Shown: positions 35,358 through 44,372 of the stretch, one piece after another
How positions within the stretch are numbered: position 1 is the stretch's first letter
Layout: every line of letters starts with the position of its first letter
NCBI GenBank assembly: GCA_015075445.1
Contig: JABTUJ010000001.1
Span: forward strand, 103,059-167,058
Reading direction: 5' to 3'
Length of the DNA: 64,000 nt
DNA from: Verrucomicrobiales bacterium
GTDB lineage: Bacteria > Verrucomicrobiota > Verrucomicrobiia > Limisphaerales > J093
Notes under the pieces: model-generated
What the model saw: the letters and a program-made list of their open reading frames with translations, nothing else
Told to the model about the DNA's origin: nothing
The model's database searches: none
Made by a program: the position numbers and the translations under genes

Positions 35358-38300
35358 TCAGGACAAGCCGGCGGCGAGGCGGCGCGCCAGCGCCGCGGCG
35401 GCCGCGAAATTGAACTCCTCGGTCAGCGCCTTGACGTTCGCCAGTTCCCGTCGGAACGCCTCTGGCGCCGGGGTGCGTTCGAGTTCGGCGATGAAACCCG
35501 CCGAGGCGTCCACGTCGCCGGTGTCGAGCTGCGCGGCGAGTTCCTCCAGCAGCAGCCTCAGCGCGTCGGTCTCCGGAGCCGCGGAAGGCGTCGTCGGGGC
35601 TTCGGGAGGTGCGGGCTTGGGTGGGGGCGTGGGACGCGGGGGAGGCGGCAGGGTGTCCAGCGTGGCGAAGACGCGGTCGGTTTCCTGGGCCAGTTCGGTG
35701 AAGAAGGCCTCGTAGTTGCCGGTTTGGGCTTTGAGCGCCAGCTCGAGGGTCTTCGCGAACCGGCGGAGGTTCTCGATCGAGAGGTTGCCGGCGGCCCCGG
35801 CCAGCGAATGGGCGTGGCGACGGGCGGTGTCGGCGTCGCCGGCCTCGAGCGCTTCCCGCAGGTCGTTCAGGGTGCGGCGCGCGGTGGTGGGGAAGCGGGC
35901 GAGCATGCCCAGGATGGATTCGATGGGCAGGCCGAGGCGGCGCGAGGCATCGGCGAGATCTACGCCTGGGAGATCCGGCCATTCGGGAGGGACCGGGCTG
36001 GGCGCGGCACCATCGGCTGAGGAAGCGGGTGCGGGCGGCGCGCCGAAGAGCTGCTGCTGTTGCGGGGGCGGCTCAGCCGGGGCGGGCGGTCGGGGTTTCG
36101 GGGTGCGGGGGCGACGGGGTGCCGCGGGCCGGGAGGAAGCTGGGGGAGCGGCCTGGTCGTTTCGGACCTGATCAGGGGCCGAGGACTGCGGAGCGTGCAG
36201 GCTGGAAGCCTGCACCACAGGTTCCTCGGAAGCGTGCGCCACAGGCTCATCGGGAGCGTGCGCCACGGGTTCATCGGAAGCCTGCACCACAGGCTCATCG
36301 GAAGCCTGCACCACAGGTTCGGCTTGGGGCGGTGGGGGACTGGTGTCCGGCGTTGCGGGCGGGAATTGATCAACGGTCGCGCGGGTATCCGGGGCGGCGG
36401 GTGGGACGGGCGCAGGGTCCGGTGAGGGCGCGGCGGCTTCCGTTTCGGCCTCGGATGAGTTGGGGCGGGGCAGCCAGCGACGCAGGACGTCGAAGAGGTG
36501 GACGCGGTCGATGGGCTTGGCCACGTAATCGTCCATGCCGGCGGCGAGGCAGATCTCGATGTCGGCCTGGCGGGCGTTGGCGGTGAGCGCAATGATGGGG
36601 AGCGGGCGTCCGGCGCGTTCGGCGCGGATGGTCTGGGTGGCGGCAAGGCCGTCCATCTCCGGCATCTGGACGTCCATGAGGACGGCGTCGTATTCGCGGG
36701 TGCGGACGAGTTCGACAGCGCGGCGGCCGTCCTCGGCAATGTCGAGCTCAATGCCGGCGCGCTGGAGCAGTTCCTGCGCGACGAACTGGTTGGCCTCGTT
36801 GTCTTCGGCGAGCAGGACGCGGCGGCCGTGGAACTCGCCCTCGGCGAGCCGGGCGCTGGTGGCGGCGTGGAGTTTCTCGTGGGTGAGCCCCTGCGCGTCC
36901 ATGACAGCGTCGAGGAGCATGGAGGCCGTGAGCGGTTTGGGGACGAAGGCGCTGACGCCGAGTTCGCGGGCGAGGCTTTCCTCCTCCTGACCGGCGAAGC
37001 AACTGATCATGATGACGGGCAGGCTTTGGAGGGCGGGGTGTTTGCGGATGCGCCGGAGGAGCTCGAGGCCGTCGGCGCCGGGCAACAGCCAGTCAAGGAC
37101 CAGCAGGTCGAAGGGGGCGGCGGTCGTGCGGGTGAGGTTGCGGCGTTCGAGAAGGGTCCAGCCGGCCTCGGCGGAATCGGTCACCTCACACGGAAGGCCG
37201 AAGTGGGCGAACAGGGTGGCGAGCAGTTCGCGGCTGGTGCTGTTGTCTTCGACGACGAGGACGTGCTGCGACTTGAGGCCCGTGGGCAACGGGGGTGAGG
37301 CGCGGCGGGGGGCGGGGGTGTAGCCGAACTGGGCGGTGAAGGTGAATGTGCTGCCCTGACCCGGCTCGCTCTTGACCGTGAGCTGGCCGCCCATGAGCCC
37401 GACGAGCCGTTGCGAGATCGCGAGGCCGAGGCCGGTGCCGCCGTACTTGCGGGCGATCGAGGAGTCGGCCTGCGAGAACACGGCGAAGATCTGCGCCTGT
37501 TTGTCGGCGGGGATGCCGATGCCCGTGTCGCGCACGGCGACGCGGAGCCGGGCGGAGCCGGGCTCGCGGGCGCTGGGCGGTGGCGAAGATTCGGCGAGGG
37601 CCACCGTGACCACGACCTCGCCCTGGTCGGTGAATTTGAAGGCGTTCCCGATCAGGTTGTTGAGGACCTGCCGGAGACGCAGCGAGTCGCCGAGGAGGTG
37701 GTCCGGGACGTCCGGTTCGACGTGCACGACGAACTCGAGGTGTTTCTCGAGGACGCGGGCGCGGAAGGAGTCGGTGACCTCTTCGAGGACGGCGCGGAGG
37801 CGGAAGGGGGCGGTTTCGAGGTCGAGGCGGCCGGCCTCGATTTTGGAGAAGTCGAGGATGTCGTTGATGAGGGCGAGGAGGCTGCGGGCGGAGGAGTAGG
37901 TGACGCCGAGGTACTGGCGTTGTTTGGGGGAGAGGTTGGTGTCGAGGGCGAGCGCCGTCATGTTGAGGATGGCGTTCATGGGGGTGCGGATCTCGTGGCT
38001 CATGGTGGCCAGGAAGGCGCTCTTGGCGCGGTTGGCGTCGTCGGCCGCATCCCGGGCTGCGGCGAGGGCTTCCTGCGTCTCCTTGATGGGCGTGATGTCG
38101 GTGGAGACACCGCCGAGGGCGAAGAGCCGTCCTTTCCGGTCGAGCAAGGGGAACTTTTGGGAAAGGAACACGTGGCGGCGCCCAGCCTGGATGAGCTCCT
38201 CCTCGGCGGTGACAGCGGTGAGGGAGGTGCGGACCTGGTCGTCCACCTCGAGGAAGCGGCCCGCGGTTTCGGGAGGGAAGAGGTCGGAGTCGCGTCGGCC

Positions 38301-40046
38301 GAGGACGGCGTGGGTGGGCATGCCGAGGAACTCCTCCCACTGGCGGTTGACCATCAGGTAGCGGCCCTTGGGGTCCTTGAGGTAGATGATGGCCCGGGAG
38401 TTGTCCATGATGCTCTGGAGGAGCTGCTGGCTGTGGCGCAGTTCGGCCTCGGCCTGCTGGCGGTCGGTGATGTCGACGAGCAGCCCGATCAGGCCGCCGG
38501 GGCGACCGTCGGCGAGGCGGAAGCCGTCCACGGAGTAAAGGGTGACGTGTTCCTGGCCGTCGCTGGCGAAGGTGATGGGCAGCTCGTAGCTGCGGCGGTC
38601 GGCCTTGGCGATGACCTCGACGTCCTCGACCTGGAAGCGGTGGCGTTCGGCGAGGGGGATGTATTCGAGGTCGAGGACGGTGCGCCCGCGCATCCATTGG
38701 CGGGTGGTGTTGAAGGCCTGTTCATAGGCGCGGTTGCAGCCGATGAACCGGGCGTCGGCGTCCTTGATGAAGATCGGGTAGGGGATGGTGTCGAGCAGGG
38801 CTTCGCGGAACGCGAGTTGATCGGCCAGATCGCGCTGGACACGCTCGCGGGTGGTGATGTCGCGGACCGCGATGGCCATGGCGTTGATGCAGCCCTCGCA
38901 CGTGGGCTCGGCGGGGTCGGCGATGGGGCTGACGCTGACTTCGGCGGGGAATTCCGAGCCGTCCTGGCGGCGGAGCCAGAGCTCGTGGGTGCCGCTGCGG
39001 CCGGCGGGGGCGTCGGCGAGCTGGTCCATGTCGCGGGCCTGCTGTTCGCGGACTCGATCCGGGAACAGGACGGTGCAAGGCTGACCGACCACGGCGTCGC
39101 GGCTCCAGCCGAAGAGGGCCTCGGCGCGGGCGTTGACGAGGGCGATGCGGTCCTGGGAATCGCTGATGAGGAGGGCGTCGGGGGCGGCCTCGACCAGGCG
39201 GCGGAACTGCTGTTCGCTGGTCTGTAGCCGCTCGAGGGTGCGCTTGCGATCGGCTTCGAGCTTCTGCTGCTGGAGCAGGCTTTCCCGGAAGGCGACGAGC
39301 CCGCGGGCGATCTCGCCGACTTCATCGCCCCGCTCGCTGCCTTCGATGACGGCGTGGGGATCGCGGCGGGCGAGTTGGGCCATGACCTGGGCGCTGCGCT
39401 GGAGAGGGCGGCTGAGGTTCCGCCACACGAACGTCAGGCCGAGGGTGAGACCGCCGGCGAGCACCGCCAGGCTGGCCAGCAACGTGCGGCCGGCCACGCG
39501 CCGGATGGATTCGCCCGACCGGTTGATCTCGCCCGCCATGTCCTCGCGCACGCGGTCGGCGGCCTCCCGCAGCGCGTCGCGCATCCCTTGCAGGGCCGGG
39601 TCGAAGTCGTGGCAGAGCCGGTGCACCGCCTGGGGCGCCTGACCGCTCACCGCCAGTTGCCGCGTCTCGACCGCGACGCGCAAGACCTGGTCGAAGCGCA
39701 CGGCCAGGGCGTCGAATTCCGCGGCGCGCGCCGGAAGGCGGCGTCGGGCTTCGGCCAGCTCGACCCGCATGCGGTCGCGGATCTGCGTGAGTTCGGCGTC
39801 GAGACGTTGGGCCTCGGCGGCGTCGGCCGCGTGCACGCGGAGGTGGAGCAGGCGGGCGAGGTCGAGCAGGACGGTGTTGGCGCGGGGCAGGTACAACTGC
39901 GACTTCTCGCGGGTGAGCAATTGGCGGTAGATGCCCTCGTGCTCGCGGAACCGGAGGAACGCGTGGAGCATCAGGGCGACCAGGAGCGCGCCCAGGGCGA
40001 GGGTGAGGATGGCGAATTTGCGGGCGATGGGAATGTGGGTGAGCAT
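35358..40046 (-). CDS. Hybrid sensor histidine kinase with PAS, two REC and HPt domains
   Basis: A 1562-residue membrane-bound phosphorelay protein. Order: TM1 (about 9-30), periplasmic helical sensor, TM2 (about 187-210), HAMP, three PAS domains (about 280-650), HisKA with phospho-His in MSHEIRTPMN near 680, and HATPase_c (DTGIGIP, GGTGLGLAIS). REC1 has Asp in VLDWLLPGADG near 980 and REC2 has Asp in LMDVQMPEMDG near 1120. A long Pro-rich linker leads to HPt with His in RHAHSLAGAAGN near 1412, then a C-terminal helical tail. It resembles BarA/ArcB-type relays that pass phosphate to a separate regulator. The cyclase gene 19 bp upstream on the same strand carries a REC domain and is the obvious partner. 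The linker contains family C repeat copies read in frame. Confidence 0.92.
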   Translation of the reverse strand: MLTHIPIARKFAILTLALGALLVALMLHAFLRFREHEGIYRQLLTREKSQLYLPRANTVLLDLARLLHLRVHAADAAEAQRLDAELTQIRDRMRVELAEARRRLPARAAEFDALAVRFDQVLRVAVETRQLAVSGQAPQAVHRLCHDFDPALQGMRDALREAADRVREDMAGEINRSGESIRRVAGRTLLASLAVLAGGLTLGLTFVWRNLSRPLQRSAQVMAQLARRDPHAVIEGSERGDEVGEIARGLVAFRESLLQQQKLEADRKRTLERLQTSEQQFRRLVEAAPDALLISDSQDRIALVNARAEALFGWSRDAVVGQPCTVLFPDRVREQQARDMDQLADAPAGRSGTHELWLRRQDGSEFPAEVSVSPIADPAEPTCEGCINAMAIAVRDITTRERVQRDLADQLAFREALLDTIPYPIFIKDADARFIGCNRAYEQAFNTTRQWMRGRTVLDLEYIPLAERHRFQVEDVEVIAKADRRSYELPITFASDGQEHVTLYSVDGFRLADGRPGGLIGLLVDITDRQQAEAELRHSQQLLQSIMDNSRAIIYLKDPKGRYLMVNRQWEEFLGMPTHAVLGRRDSDLFPPETAGRFLEVDDQVRTSLTAVTAEEELIQAGRRHVFLSQKFPLLDRKGRLFALGGVSTDITPIKETQEALAAARDAADDANRAKSAFLATMSHEIRTPMNAILNMTALALDTNLSPKQRQYLGVTYSSARSLLALINDILDFSKIEAGRLDLETAPFRLRAVLEEVTDSFRARVLEKHLEFVVHVEPDVPDHLLGDSLRLRQVLNNLIGNAFKFTDQGEVVVTVALAESSPPPSAREPGSARLRVAVRDTGIGIPADKQAQIFAVFSQADSSIARKYGGTGLGLAISQRLVGLMGGQLTVKSEPGQGSTFTFTAQFGYTPAPRRASPPLPTGLKSQHVLVVEDNSTSRELLATLFAHFGLPCEVTDSAEAGWTLLERRNLTRTTAAPFDLLVLDWLLPGADGLELLRRIRKHPALQSLPVIMISCFAGQEEESLARELGVSAFVPKPLTASMLLDAVMDAQGLTHEKLHAATSARLAEGEFHGRRVLLAEDNEANQFVAQELLQRAGIELDIAEDGRRAVELVRTREYDAVLMDVQMPEMDGLAATQTIRAERAGRPLPIIALTANARQADIEICLAAGMDDYVAKPIDRVHLFDVLRRWLPRPNSSEAETEAAAPSPDPAPVPPAAPDTRATVDQFPPATPDTSPPPPQAEPVVQASDEPVVQASDEPVAHAPDEPVAHASEEPVVQASSLHAPQSSAPDQVRNDQAAPPASSRPAAPRRPRTPKPRPPAPAEPPPQQQQLFGAPPAPASSADGAAPSPVPPEWPDLPGVDLADASRRLGLPIESILGMLARFPTTARRTLNDLREALEAGDADTARRHAHSLAGAAGNLSIENLRRFAKTLELALKAQTGNYEAFFTELAQETDRVFATLDTLPPPPRPTPPPKPAPPEAPTTPSAAPETDALRLLLEELAAQLDTGDVDASAGFIAELERTPAPEAFRRELANVKALTEEFNFAAAAALARRLAAGLS
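36190..36325. repeat. Family C-derived 24-bp repeats inside the hybrid kinase gene
   Basis: A canonical GCAGGCTGGAAGCCTGC is followed by four shorter, diverged direct repeats with GCCACAGGCTCATCGG or CACCACAGGCTCATCGG, spaced about 24-30 bp. On the minus strand they encode PVVQASDE, PVAHAPDE, PVAHASEE and VVQASSLHAP. The frame is intact and they sit in the proline-rich linker between REC2 and HPt (about residues 1240-1285). Confidence 0.8.
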
Positions 40047-40065
40047 GGCGGCCGCGGGTGAGGGT

Positions 40066-41094
40066 TCAGCAGGCGTCGCCGCAGACCCAGTAAGTCATCA
40101 GGGGCGTGGGAATGCCCTTCAGCTCGAGGGGACCGCGGGGTTCGCAGGGGATGTCGTCGCGCACCAGCAGGTAGGTGGGCTCGCCGATCAGGATGCGGCC
40201 CGGTTCCGACCGGGCCTGGAGGCGGGAGGCGGCGTTCACCGCCTTGCCAATGATGGTGTAGTTCATCTGCTCTTCACTGCCGAAGTTGCCGACGGTGCAA
40301 TCGCCGGAGTTCACGCCCATCCGGATGTCGACGCCGCGCTCGCGGGCGGCGCGCTGCATGTCGAGCGCCATCGCCAGACAGCGCAGCGCGTCGGCGCGGG
40401 GGCCGGCGGTCTGGGGGTCGCCGAAGAACACCATGACAGCGTCGCCGATGAACTTGTCGAGTGTGCCGCCGTGGCGGAGGGCGATGCGGGCCATGGCGTC
40501 GAGGTAACCGTTGAGCCAGGGCACCAGCTCGTGGTCGGGCGTGGACTCGGTGCGCGTGGTGAAGCCGACGATGTCCGAGAAGAAGATGGTCAGGGGGCGC
40601 CGGTGGGTTTCGACGCGGACTTCGCGTTCGCCAGAGAAGATCGAGGCGTAGACGGGCGGAGGGAGGTAGCGGGCAAGCTTGGCGGCGAGGTTCTGCAGCT
40701 TGAGGCGGGCGGTCCGCAACTGGAGATGGGTGCGCACGCGGGAGAGCAGTTCGGCCGCGTGGAACGGCTTGGTGAGGTAATCCACGGCGCCCAGCTCGAA
40801 GCCGCGCACGAGGTTGTCGGCCTCCTGGCTGGCGGTGAGGAAGATGACGGGGATCTCCGCGAGTACGGGATCAGCCTTGAGCCGGCGGCAGGCTTCGAAG
40901 CCGTCCATCTCGGGCATCACAATGTCCAGGAGGATGAGGTCGGGCGCTGTGCGGCGGGCGATGTCCAGCGCCTGGCGGCCGTTGCGGGCCAGGTTGAGCT
41001 GGAATCCGTGGGCGCGCAGGATGCCGACCAACACCTCGAGGTTCTCGGCGGTGTCGTCCACGACGAGGATCCGTGCCTTGGGCTCGGGTTCCAT
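40066..41094 (-). CDS. REC-domain adenylate/guanylate cyclase
   Basis: A 342-residue cytoplasmic two-domain protein. The N-terminal receiver (ILVVDDTAENLEVLVG, phospho-acceptor Asp in LILLDIVMPEMDG, KPFHAAELLSRV) is joined by a short linker to a class III cyclase domain. That domain has metal-binding Asp in IFFSDIVGFTTR, the substrate Lys in DKFIGDAVMVFFG and the second Asp there, and YTIIGKAVNAASRLQ. All key residues for a nucleotide cyclase are present, so phosphorelay-controlled cAMP or cGMP production is likely. It lies upstream of the hybrid kinase on the same strand with 19 bp between, probably one operon. I chose MEPEPK at 41094; the upstream extension is repeat sequence. Confidence 0.9.
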   Translation of the reverse strand: MEPEPKARILVVDDTAENLEVLVGILRAHGFQLNLARNGRQALDIARRTAPDLILLDIVMPEMDGFEACRRLKADPVLAEIPVIFLTASQEADNLVRGFELGAVDYLTKPFHAAELLSRVRTHLQLRTARLKLQNLAAKLARYLPPPVYASIFSGEREVRVETHRRPLTIFFSDIVGFTTRTESTPDHELVPWLNGYLDAMARIALRHGGTLDKFIGDAVMVFFGDPQTAGPRADALRCLAMALDMQRAARERGVDIRMGVNSGDCTVGNFGSEEQMNYTIIGKAVNAASRLQARSEPGRILIGEPTYLLVRDDIPCEPRGPLELKGIPTPLMTYWVCGDAC

Positions 41095-41099
41095 GTTGC

Positions 41100-42600
41100 G
41101 CGCGAGGGTACCAGCCGTGAGACGCGGACTCAACCGGCGTGTGCCGAAGGCAAGCTCGAAGCTCGAAGCTCAAAGCTCAAAGACCAAAACTCAAGGGAAG
41201 TTCCAGGATTCCAAGGGGGCATTGCCGGTCCGACCATGGCGGGGCCGCCAAGCGCGCGGGGGTACCAGCGGTGAGACGCGGACTCAACCGGCGTGTGCCG
41301 AAGGCAAGCTCGAAGCTCAAAGCTCAAAGACCAAAACTCAAGGGAAGTTCCAGGGTTCCAAGGAGGGCATTGCCGGTCCAACCATGGCCTGCCAAGCGCG
41401 CGGGGTACCAGCCGAGACGCGGACTCAACCGGCGTGTGCCGAAGGCAAGCTCGAAGCTCGAAGCTCGAAGCTCGAAGCTCAAAGCTCAAAGACCAAAACT
41501 CAAGGGAAGTTCCAGGGTTCCAAGGAGGGCATTGCCGGTCCAACCATGGCGGGGCCGCCAAGCGCGCGGGGGTACCAGCCGTGAGACGCGGACGCAACCG
41601 GCGTGTGCCGAAGCGCCTGGAAGCCCAAAGCTCAAAGACCAAAACCTCGAAGTTCCAGGGTCCTAGGCATTGCTGGTCCAACCATGGCGGGCCGCCGCGC
41701 GGGGGTACCAGCCAGACGTGACCCAACCGGCGTGTGCCGAAGTGCGTCGAAGCCTGAAGCTCAAAGCTCAAAGACCAAACCATGAAGTTCCAGGATCCGG
41801 GGCATTGCCGGTCCAACCATGGCGGGGCCGCCAAGCGCGCGGGGGTACCAGCCGTGAGACGCGGACTCAACCGGCGTGTGCCGAAGGCAAGCTCGAAGCT
41901 CGAAGCTCAAAGCTCAAAGACCAAAACTCAAGGGAAGTTCCAGGGTTCCAAGGAGGGCATTGCCGGTCCAACCATGGCGGGGCCGCCAAGCGCGCGGGGG
42001 TACCAGCCGTGAGACGCGGACTCAACTGGCGTGCTGAAGCGTTTCGAAGCTTCAAAGCTCAAAGCCTCAAAGACCAAAACCTGGCGGGGTTCCAGGATTC
42101 CGCGCGGGGGCATTGCCGGTCCGATTATGGCGGGGGCGCTACGCGCGGGGTACCTAGCGGTGAGACGCGGACGCAACTGGCGTGCCGCGCCTGCAGCTCA
42201 AAGCTCAAAGACCAAGACCTGGCGAAGTTCCAGGGTTCCAGGTTGCTGGTCCGACTATGGGGCCGCCAAGCGCGCGGGGCACCAGACGCGGACTCAACCG
42301 GCGTGTGCCGAAGGCAAGCTCGAAGCTCGAAGCTCAAAGCTCAAAGACCAACACTCAAGGGAAGTTCCAGGGTTCCAAGAGGGCATTGCCGGTCCAACCA
42401 TGGCGGGGCCGCCAAGCGCGCGGGGGTACCGGCTGAGACGCGGACGCAACTGGCGTGTGCTGAAGGGAAGCCTGAAGTTCGAGCCCAGCCAAGACCAAAA
42501 CCTGGCGAAGTTCCAGAATTCCAAGGGGGGCATTGCCGGTCCAACCATGGCGGGGCCGCCAAGCGCGCGGGGGCCAAGGCTCGGGGCGGGACGCCCACAC
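41100..42600. repeat. Tandem array of about ten 130-160-bp units
   Basis: The unit contains GTGAGACGCGGACTCAACCG, a run of GAAGCTCGAAGCTCAAAGC, CAAGGGAAGTTCCAGGGTTC, CATTGCCGGTCCAACCATGG and GCCAAGCGCGCGGGGGTACC. The ATTGCCGGTCC anchor starts at 41221, 41369, 41531, 41669, 41804, 41959, 42112, about 42242, 42385 and 42532, giving spacings of 130-162 bp. The number of GAAGCTC/AAAGCTC steps varies between units. Open frames cross the array on both strands but contain only repeat peptides. A solitary related copy is at 20.66 kb. Confidence 0.93.
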
Positions 42601-42665
42601 CACAGGTTCAGGGAGCACCTCTCGCTTCATTCCTGATGTTCAACTGGAGGATCCAGGAGGGTTTT

Positions 42666-42790
42666 CCGCTGATTGCGAACATAGGGATTGGGAAGCGAAG
42701 ATTTCAGCCGACCCCGATGTTCGGAATCTGCGGAGGATCCAGCGGAAGGGGTTTCTCCGCCGATTACGAACATCGGGGATTGGGGAGGTG
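42666..42790. repeat. Family A copies A5 (half) and A6
   Basis: A half copy (CGCTGATTGCGAACATAGGG) at about 42666-42686 is followed by a full palindrome with arms at about 42713-42735 and 42755-42777 (CCCGATGTTCGGAATCTGCG and CCGCCGATTACGAACATCGG). They directly follow the tandem array. Confidence 0.8.
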
Positions 42791-42800
42791 ACGGGTCCTC

Positions 42801-42975
42801 GATCGGCCTTAGGGCCTGAATCGACCTGGCTGGATGCCCTTCTGCAATCCCATTCTGCCTCTGCATTCCGGGTTCAGGGAAGGTGACGTGGGTCTCGCGG
42901 ATCGGCCAGCCAATCGACCGGCTGGATGCCCTTCTGCAATCTCGATTCTGCCTCTGCATTCCGGTTCAGGGAAGC
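42801..42975. repeat. Two direct repeats of an 80-90-bp unit
   Basis: Copies at about 42801-42889 and 42900-42975 share GATCGGCC, GGCTGGATGCCCTTCTGCAA, ATTCTGCCTCTGCATTCCGG and GTTCAGGGAAG. No other copy was noticed in the window. A family C palindrome (GCAGGCTGGAAGCCCGC) follows at about 43018-43034, and no gene is visible up to 43095. Confidence 0.75.
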
Positions 42976-43095
42976 GTCCTGCTCCTTGTGGACCAGCCCA
43001 GCTATGAACTAGGGAGGCAGGCTGGAAGCCCGCACCAGGTTCGCTGGAGATAAAGCCAGTCCGACGCGCCGCGCCGGTTTGTTCTGGCCTGCTGC

Positions 43096-44141
43096 ATGAA
43101 GGCGGATCTGCGTTACGACCTGGCCGTGGCGCATCGTTGACCATCGCGCGCGGCCGGGTCCCGGAGGACAGGGTGGGGACGACGGTTCCGTCGTTCGCGG
43201 CGTTGACCGACAAGGACGGCGTGGTGGGGTATGGCGAGGCAGCCCCCTCACCGCGCTACGACGAGACCGCCGATTCGGTCGTGGCCTTCCTCGAGCGCGT
43301 GAACCCTTATCAGCTCTCGTTCACCGACCTGCCCGGCAGCCTGCGCTACCTCGAGTCGGTGGGCTCGCGGAACTACTGCGCCAAAGGGACGTTGAACCTC
43401 GCCTTGCTGGACGGCGCGGCCCAGCTCGCCGGTCAGCCGGTGCACCGGTTTCTGGGGCTCGATTTCCAGGAAGGCCGGCATGTGACGTCCTTCAGCATCG
43501 GCCTCGCCGCGCCGGACGTGATCCGGCAGAAGGTGACCGAAGCGGGGCGTTACCCCCGGCTGAAGCTGAAGCTGGGGGGCGCGGACGATGCCGCGGCACT
43601 GGCGGCGTTGCGGGAAGTGGCGCCTCACAAGCCCGTGCGGGTGGATGCCAACGAGGCCTGGAAGACGCGGGAGGAAGCTCTGCGGAGGCTCGAGTGGCTC
43701 GCGGGCGATGGCAACATCGAGTTCGTCGAACAACCGATGCCTGCCGGCGCGGATCCGGCGGATCACGCCTGGCTCAAGGAACGGTCGCCGCTCCCGCTGA
43801 TGGCCGACGAGTCGTACATTTATGCCGGCGATGTCGAGCGGTGTGCGGCGGGTTTCCACGCCGTTAACGTGAAACTCGTCAAGTGCGGGGGGATCAGCGC
43901 CGGGATGCAGGCGTTGCGGGCGGCCCGAGCGGCGGGGCTGAAGACGATGCTCGGCTGCATGATCGAGTCCAGCCTGCTGATCAGCGCGGCGGCGCATCTG
44001 GCGGGGCTGACGGATTACCTGGATCTCGACGGCAACTTGTTGATAACCAACGATCCGTTCCGCGGCGTGGGATGTCGGGACGGGTGGCTTTCGTGGGCGG
44101 AGGCGCCGACGAGTACGGGGTTGCGCGCGGGGCCGCGTTAG
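43096..44141 (+). CDS. Dipeptide (L-Ala-D/L-Glu) epimerase, enolase superfamily; 5' frameshift
   Basis: About 349 residues. The ATG at 43096 opens MKADLRYDLAVAHR, then hits TGA at 43135 unless one G is missing in CGTTGACC; the frame then resumes as TIARGRV. Enolase-superfamily catalytic residues are intact: acid/base Lys pair in PRLKLKLGG, metal ligands in RVDANEAW, EFVEQPMP and LMADESY, and the opposite Lys in AVNVKLVKCGG. The MLE-type layout and GGISAGMQALRAA, CMIESSLLISAAAHLA fit L-Ala-D/L-Glu epimerases of murein-peptide recycling. A sequencing deletion is the simplest reason for the frameshift because all downstream catalytic residues are preserved. An initiation downstream would lose the first strand. 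Confidence 0.85.
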
Positions 44142-44372
44142 GGCGACGCCGTCCGGGACAATGGCGGGGATGGGGCGCGACGGATTCTGGGAGATGGCAT
44201 TCGTTTGGTATTGATATTGCTTGTTTTCGGGGGTGGAGCCGTAAGTGACCCGTGGCGTTCCGTAGAGATTTGAGGAGGTGGAACACGCTTGCGGGCCACG
44301 TGACGATTGTGTGACAACCAACTGACGGACGACGCGCCGGCCGGATGGCCGGGATGCCAGTGCGATTGACCC
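44142..44372. other. AT-richer intergenic gap before the VTC operon
   Basis: No gene or repeat was recognised. A locally AT-richer stretch near 44200-44225 (TTTGGTATTGATATTGCTTG) stands out against the GC-rich background. It is the likely position of the promoter for the three-gene VTC/DUF4956/HlyD operon, but no clear -35/-10 pair can be asserted. Confidence 0.35.

Noticed and set aside
41100..42600. CRISPR array
   Set aside because: Units are 130-160 bp and nearly identical throughout; no short repeat alternates with unique spacers and no cas gene is nearby.
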